A stretch of DNA of 6,708 nt, taken from an uncultured Erysipelotrichaceae bacterium (GTDB lineage Bacteria > Bacillota_I > Bacilli_A > Erysipelotrichales > Erysipelotrichaceae). Position numbers and translations under genes: made by a program. Below the pieces are notes generated by a model that saw only the letters and a list, made by a program, of their open reading frames with translations, had not been told where the DNA came from and ran no database searches. The stretch spans positions 1-6,708 of the forward strand of contig CADBLN010000064.1 of assembly GCA_902795525.1 (NCBI GenBank), given 5' to 3'. This document shows positions 5,524-6,708 of the stretch, in pieces; positions within the stretch are counted from its first letter, which is position 1; each line of letters begins with the position of its first letter.

Positions 5524-6486
5524 TTATAAATCAGAGCTACGGAAACTCTTGCCTAAGTTATTTAGTTTATCTTTGACTTCCTTCAAAGATTTCTTGCCTA
5601 AATTTCTAACTCTCATCATTTCTTCTTCAGTCTTTTGAGTTAACTCTTCTACAGTTTGAATGCCAGCACGTTTCAAACAGTTGTATGAACGTACTGATAA
5701 ATCTAAGTCCTCAATTACCATATTGAAGCCTTTGGTATCTTGTTCGTTACCAGCTTCTTTAATAACGCTGCCAAGTTCATTGACACTTTCCTTAACACTT
5801 GTTAATAGTTCTAAGTGGTCAATTAGAATCTTAGCTGCTAAAGCAACGGCTTGTTGAGGAGTGATTCCTCCATTAGTCCAAACTTCAAGAGTTAAACTAT
5901 CATAACTTGCATCTTGACCTACACGAGTTGGTTCAACTGCAAATGTAGCCTTTGTTACAGGGGTGAAGATTGAATCTGTAAAGATTGTTCCTATACCCTG
6001 TGTTGAGCCTGCAAATAATTGTTTATTAGCATCTGCGCTAATGTAACCTCTACCCTTGCGGGCTCTTAATTCCATTTCAATCTTGCCACCTTCTGCTAAA
6101 TGACAAATTTCCAATTCTGGATTTAAACATTTAACGCCTGTAGGAAGAAGAATGTCACCTGCTGTAACAGTTTTAGGGCCAACTGCATCTAAACGCAATG
6201 TATATGATTCATCATCTTCAATATCTAAAATTAACTCTTTGAGATTCAAGATAATTGCTGTAACATCTTCAACAACACCAGGTATTGAAGAAAACTCATG
6301 GAATACTCCATCAATTTTGATGGAATATACAGCTCCACCTGGCATTGATGATATTAATACTCTACGAATAGCATTACCAATAGTTGTGCCAAAACCTCTT
6401 TCAAGGGGTTCCATGACAAACTTACCATAATGTTCGTCTTCTACATATTCTTTAATTTCAAAATCTGCTCTTTCAAATTGTTGCAT
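5524..6486 (-). CDS. rpoA: RNA polymerase alpha subunit
   Basis: This 320-residue subunit dimerises to nucleate RNA polymerase assembly and contacts promoter DNA and activators. The N-terminal domain (about 1-230) holds the dimer motif L28-E-R-G-F-G-T-T-I-G-N-A-I-R-R and the G-x-E-x-x-x-R type strand region that ends with L-T-L-E-V-W-T-N-G (198-206). A flexible linker (about 231-257) leads to the C-terminal helix-hairpin-helix domain (258-312): V265-R-S-Y-N-C-L-K, with R266 and N269 equivalent to the E. coli R265/N268 DNA-binding residues, and N295-L-G-K-K-S-L-K. I chose the ATG at 6486 over the in-frame TTG at 6489: it is the usual codon and AGGAGG lies 8 bases upstream, and proteins of this family normally begin M-x-x-F. 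It follows rpsK by 27 bases and precedes rplQ by 18, the standard alpha-operon order. Confidence 0.98.
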   Translation of the reverse strand: MQQFERADFEIKEYVEDEHYGKFVMEPLERGFGTTIGNAIRRVLISSMPGGAVYSIKIDGVFHEFSSIPGVVEDVTAIILNLKELILDIEDDESYTLRLDAVGPKTVTAGDILLPTGVKCLNPELEICHLAEGGKIEMELRARKGRGYISADANKQLFAGSTQGIGTIFTDSIFTPVTKATFAVEPTRVGQDASYDSLTLEVWTNGGITPQQAVALAAKILIDHLELLTSVKESVNELGSVIKEAGNEQDTKGFNMVIEDLDLSVRSYNCLKRAGIQTVEELTQKTEEEMMRVRNLGKKSLKEVKDKLNNLGKSFRSSDL

Positions 6487-6513
6487 CAACTACTCCTCCT
6501 ATCCTTATAATTT

Positions 6514-6708
6514 CTAACCGCGTGGTCTCTTTGGTGGACGACACCCATTATGAGGAATTGGAGTGACATCGTTGATTGATGTAATACTTAAACCTGCAAC
6601 TTGTAGTGATCTAACAGCTGATTCTCTTCCAGGACCTGGTCCTTTAACATTAACGTCAACTGTTTTCATGCCATGATCGATTGCAGCTTTTGCAGCAGCT
6701 TCAGCAGC
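6514..6708 (-). CDS. rpsK: 30S ribosomal protein S11 (partial, N-terminus off the right edge)
   Basis: The last 64 residues plus a TAG stop are present. They carry the unmistakable S11 pattern: A-A-K-A-A followed by V-x-V-N-V-K-G-P-G-P-G-R-E-S-A-V-R-S-L, then I-x-D-V-T-P-I-P-H-N-G-C-R-P-P-K-R. S11 sits on the platform of the small subunit and contacts 16S rRNA near the E site. The protein is normally about 125-130 residues, so roughly half is off the edge. The C-terminus ends P-R-G, slightly different from the R-R-V of Bacillus. It is the first visible gene of the operon; rpsM is expected just outside the window. Confidence 0.98.
   Translation of the reverse strand, partial: AAEAAAKAAIDHGMKTVDVNVKGPGPGRESAVRSLQVAGLSITSINDVTPIPHNGCRPPKRPRG

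Noticed and set aside
6484..6489. TTG at 6489 as the rpoA start
   Set aside because: It adds only one residue and is a rare start codon. The ATG directly after it has better spacing (8 bases) from AGGAGG.

Overview
The window comes from an AT-rich, low-GC Gram-positive genome (Bacillota). The evidence is strong Shine-Dalgarno sites (AGGAGG), sigma-A type promoters, an S17-free alpha-operon tail in the order rpsK-rpoA-rplQ, a lipobox lipoprotein and an ABC-F ATPase. Something near the Erysipelotrichales is plausible, but this is an inference from style and gene order, not a proof. I see no transposase, phage gene, CRISPR array, tRNA or rRNA.

Layout, left to right. (1) A lipoprotein gene with Ig-like domains lies on the minus strand and runs off the left edge. 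Its start is at 489. (2) Divergent from it, on the plus strand (580-1869), is a 429-residue protein. It has one N-terminal hydrophobic segment, about 295 very acidic residues, and a C-terminal domain of about 100 residues that resembles RraB, the RNase E regulator. (3) It converges on a MarR-type repressor gene (minus strand, 1894-2508), and a hairpin terminator fills the gap between the two stops. (4) The marR gene is divergent from an ABC-F ATPase gene (plus strand, 2623-4146). The 114-base spacer holds a near-consensus marR promoter and a perfect 12-base palindrome touching its -10 box, a good candidate operator. (5) The ABC-F gene converges on a membrane-anchored alpha/beta-hydrolase gene (minus strand, start at 5078). 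The two share a bidirectional hairpin terminator that covers the hydrolase stop codon. (6) The right end is the tail of the ribosomal-protein alpha operon on the minus strand: rpsK (partial), rpoA and rplQ, closed by a hairpin terminator. The hydrolase promoter starts inside the tail of that terminator.

How the parts work together. rpsK, rpoA and rplQ are one co-transcribed housekeeping unit. MarR and ABC-F look like a regulator-effector pair, possibly a stress or antibiotic-response module at the ribosome, although control of the ABC-F gene by MarR is not shown directly. The lipoprotein and the acidic RraB-like protein share a 90-base divergent promoter region, but no functional link is evident.

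The items most worth a second look are: the membrane-anchored acidic protein with a RraB-like domain; the hydrolase whose nucleophile-elbow serine is replaced by glycine; the MarR protein with a tandem-repeated, His-containing C-terminal tail; and the MarR operator architecture. I did not find an obviously new multi-gene system.
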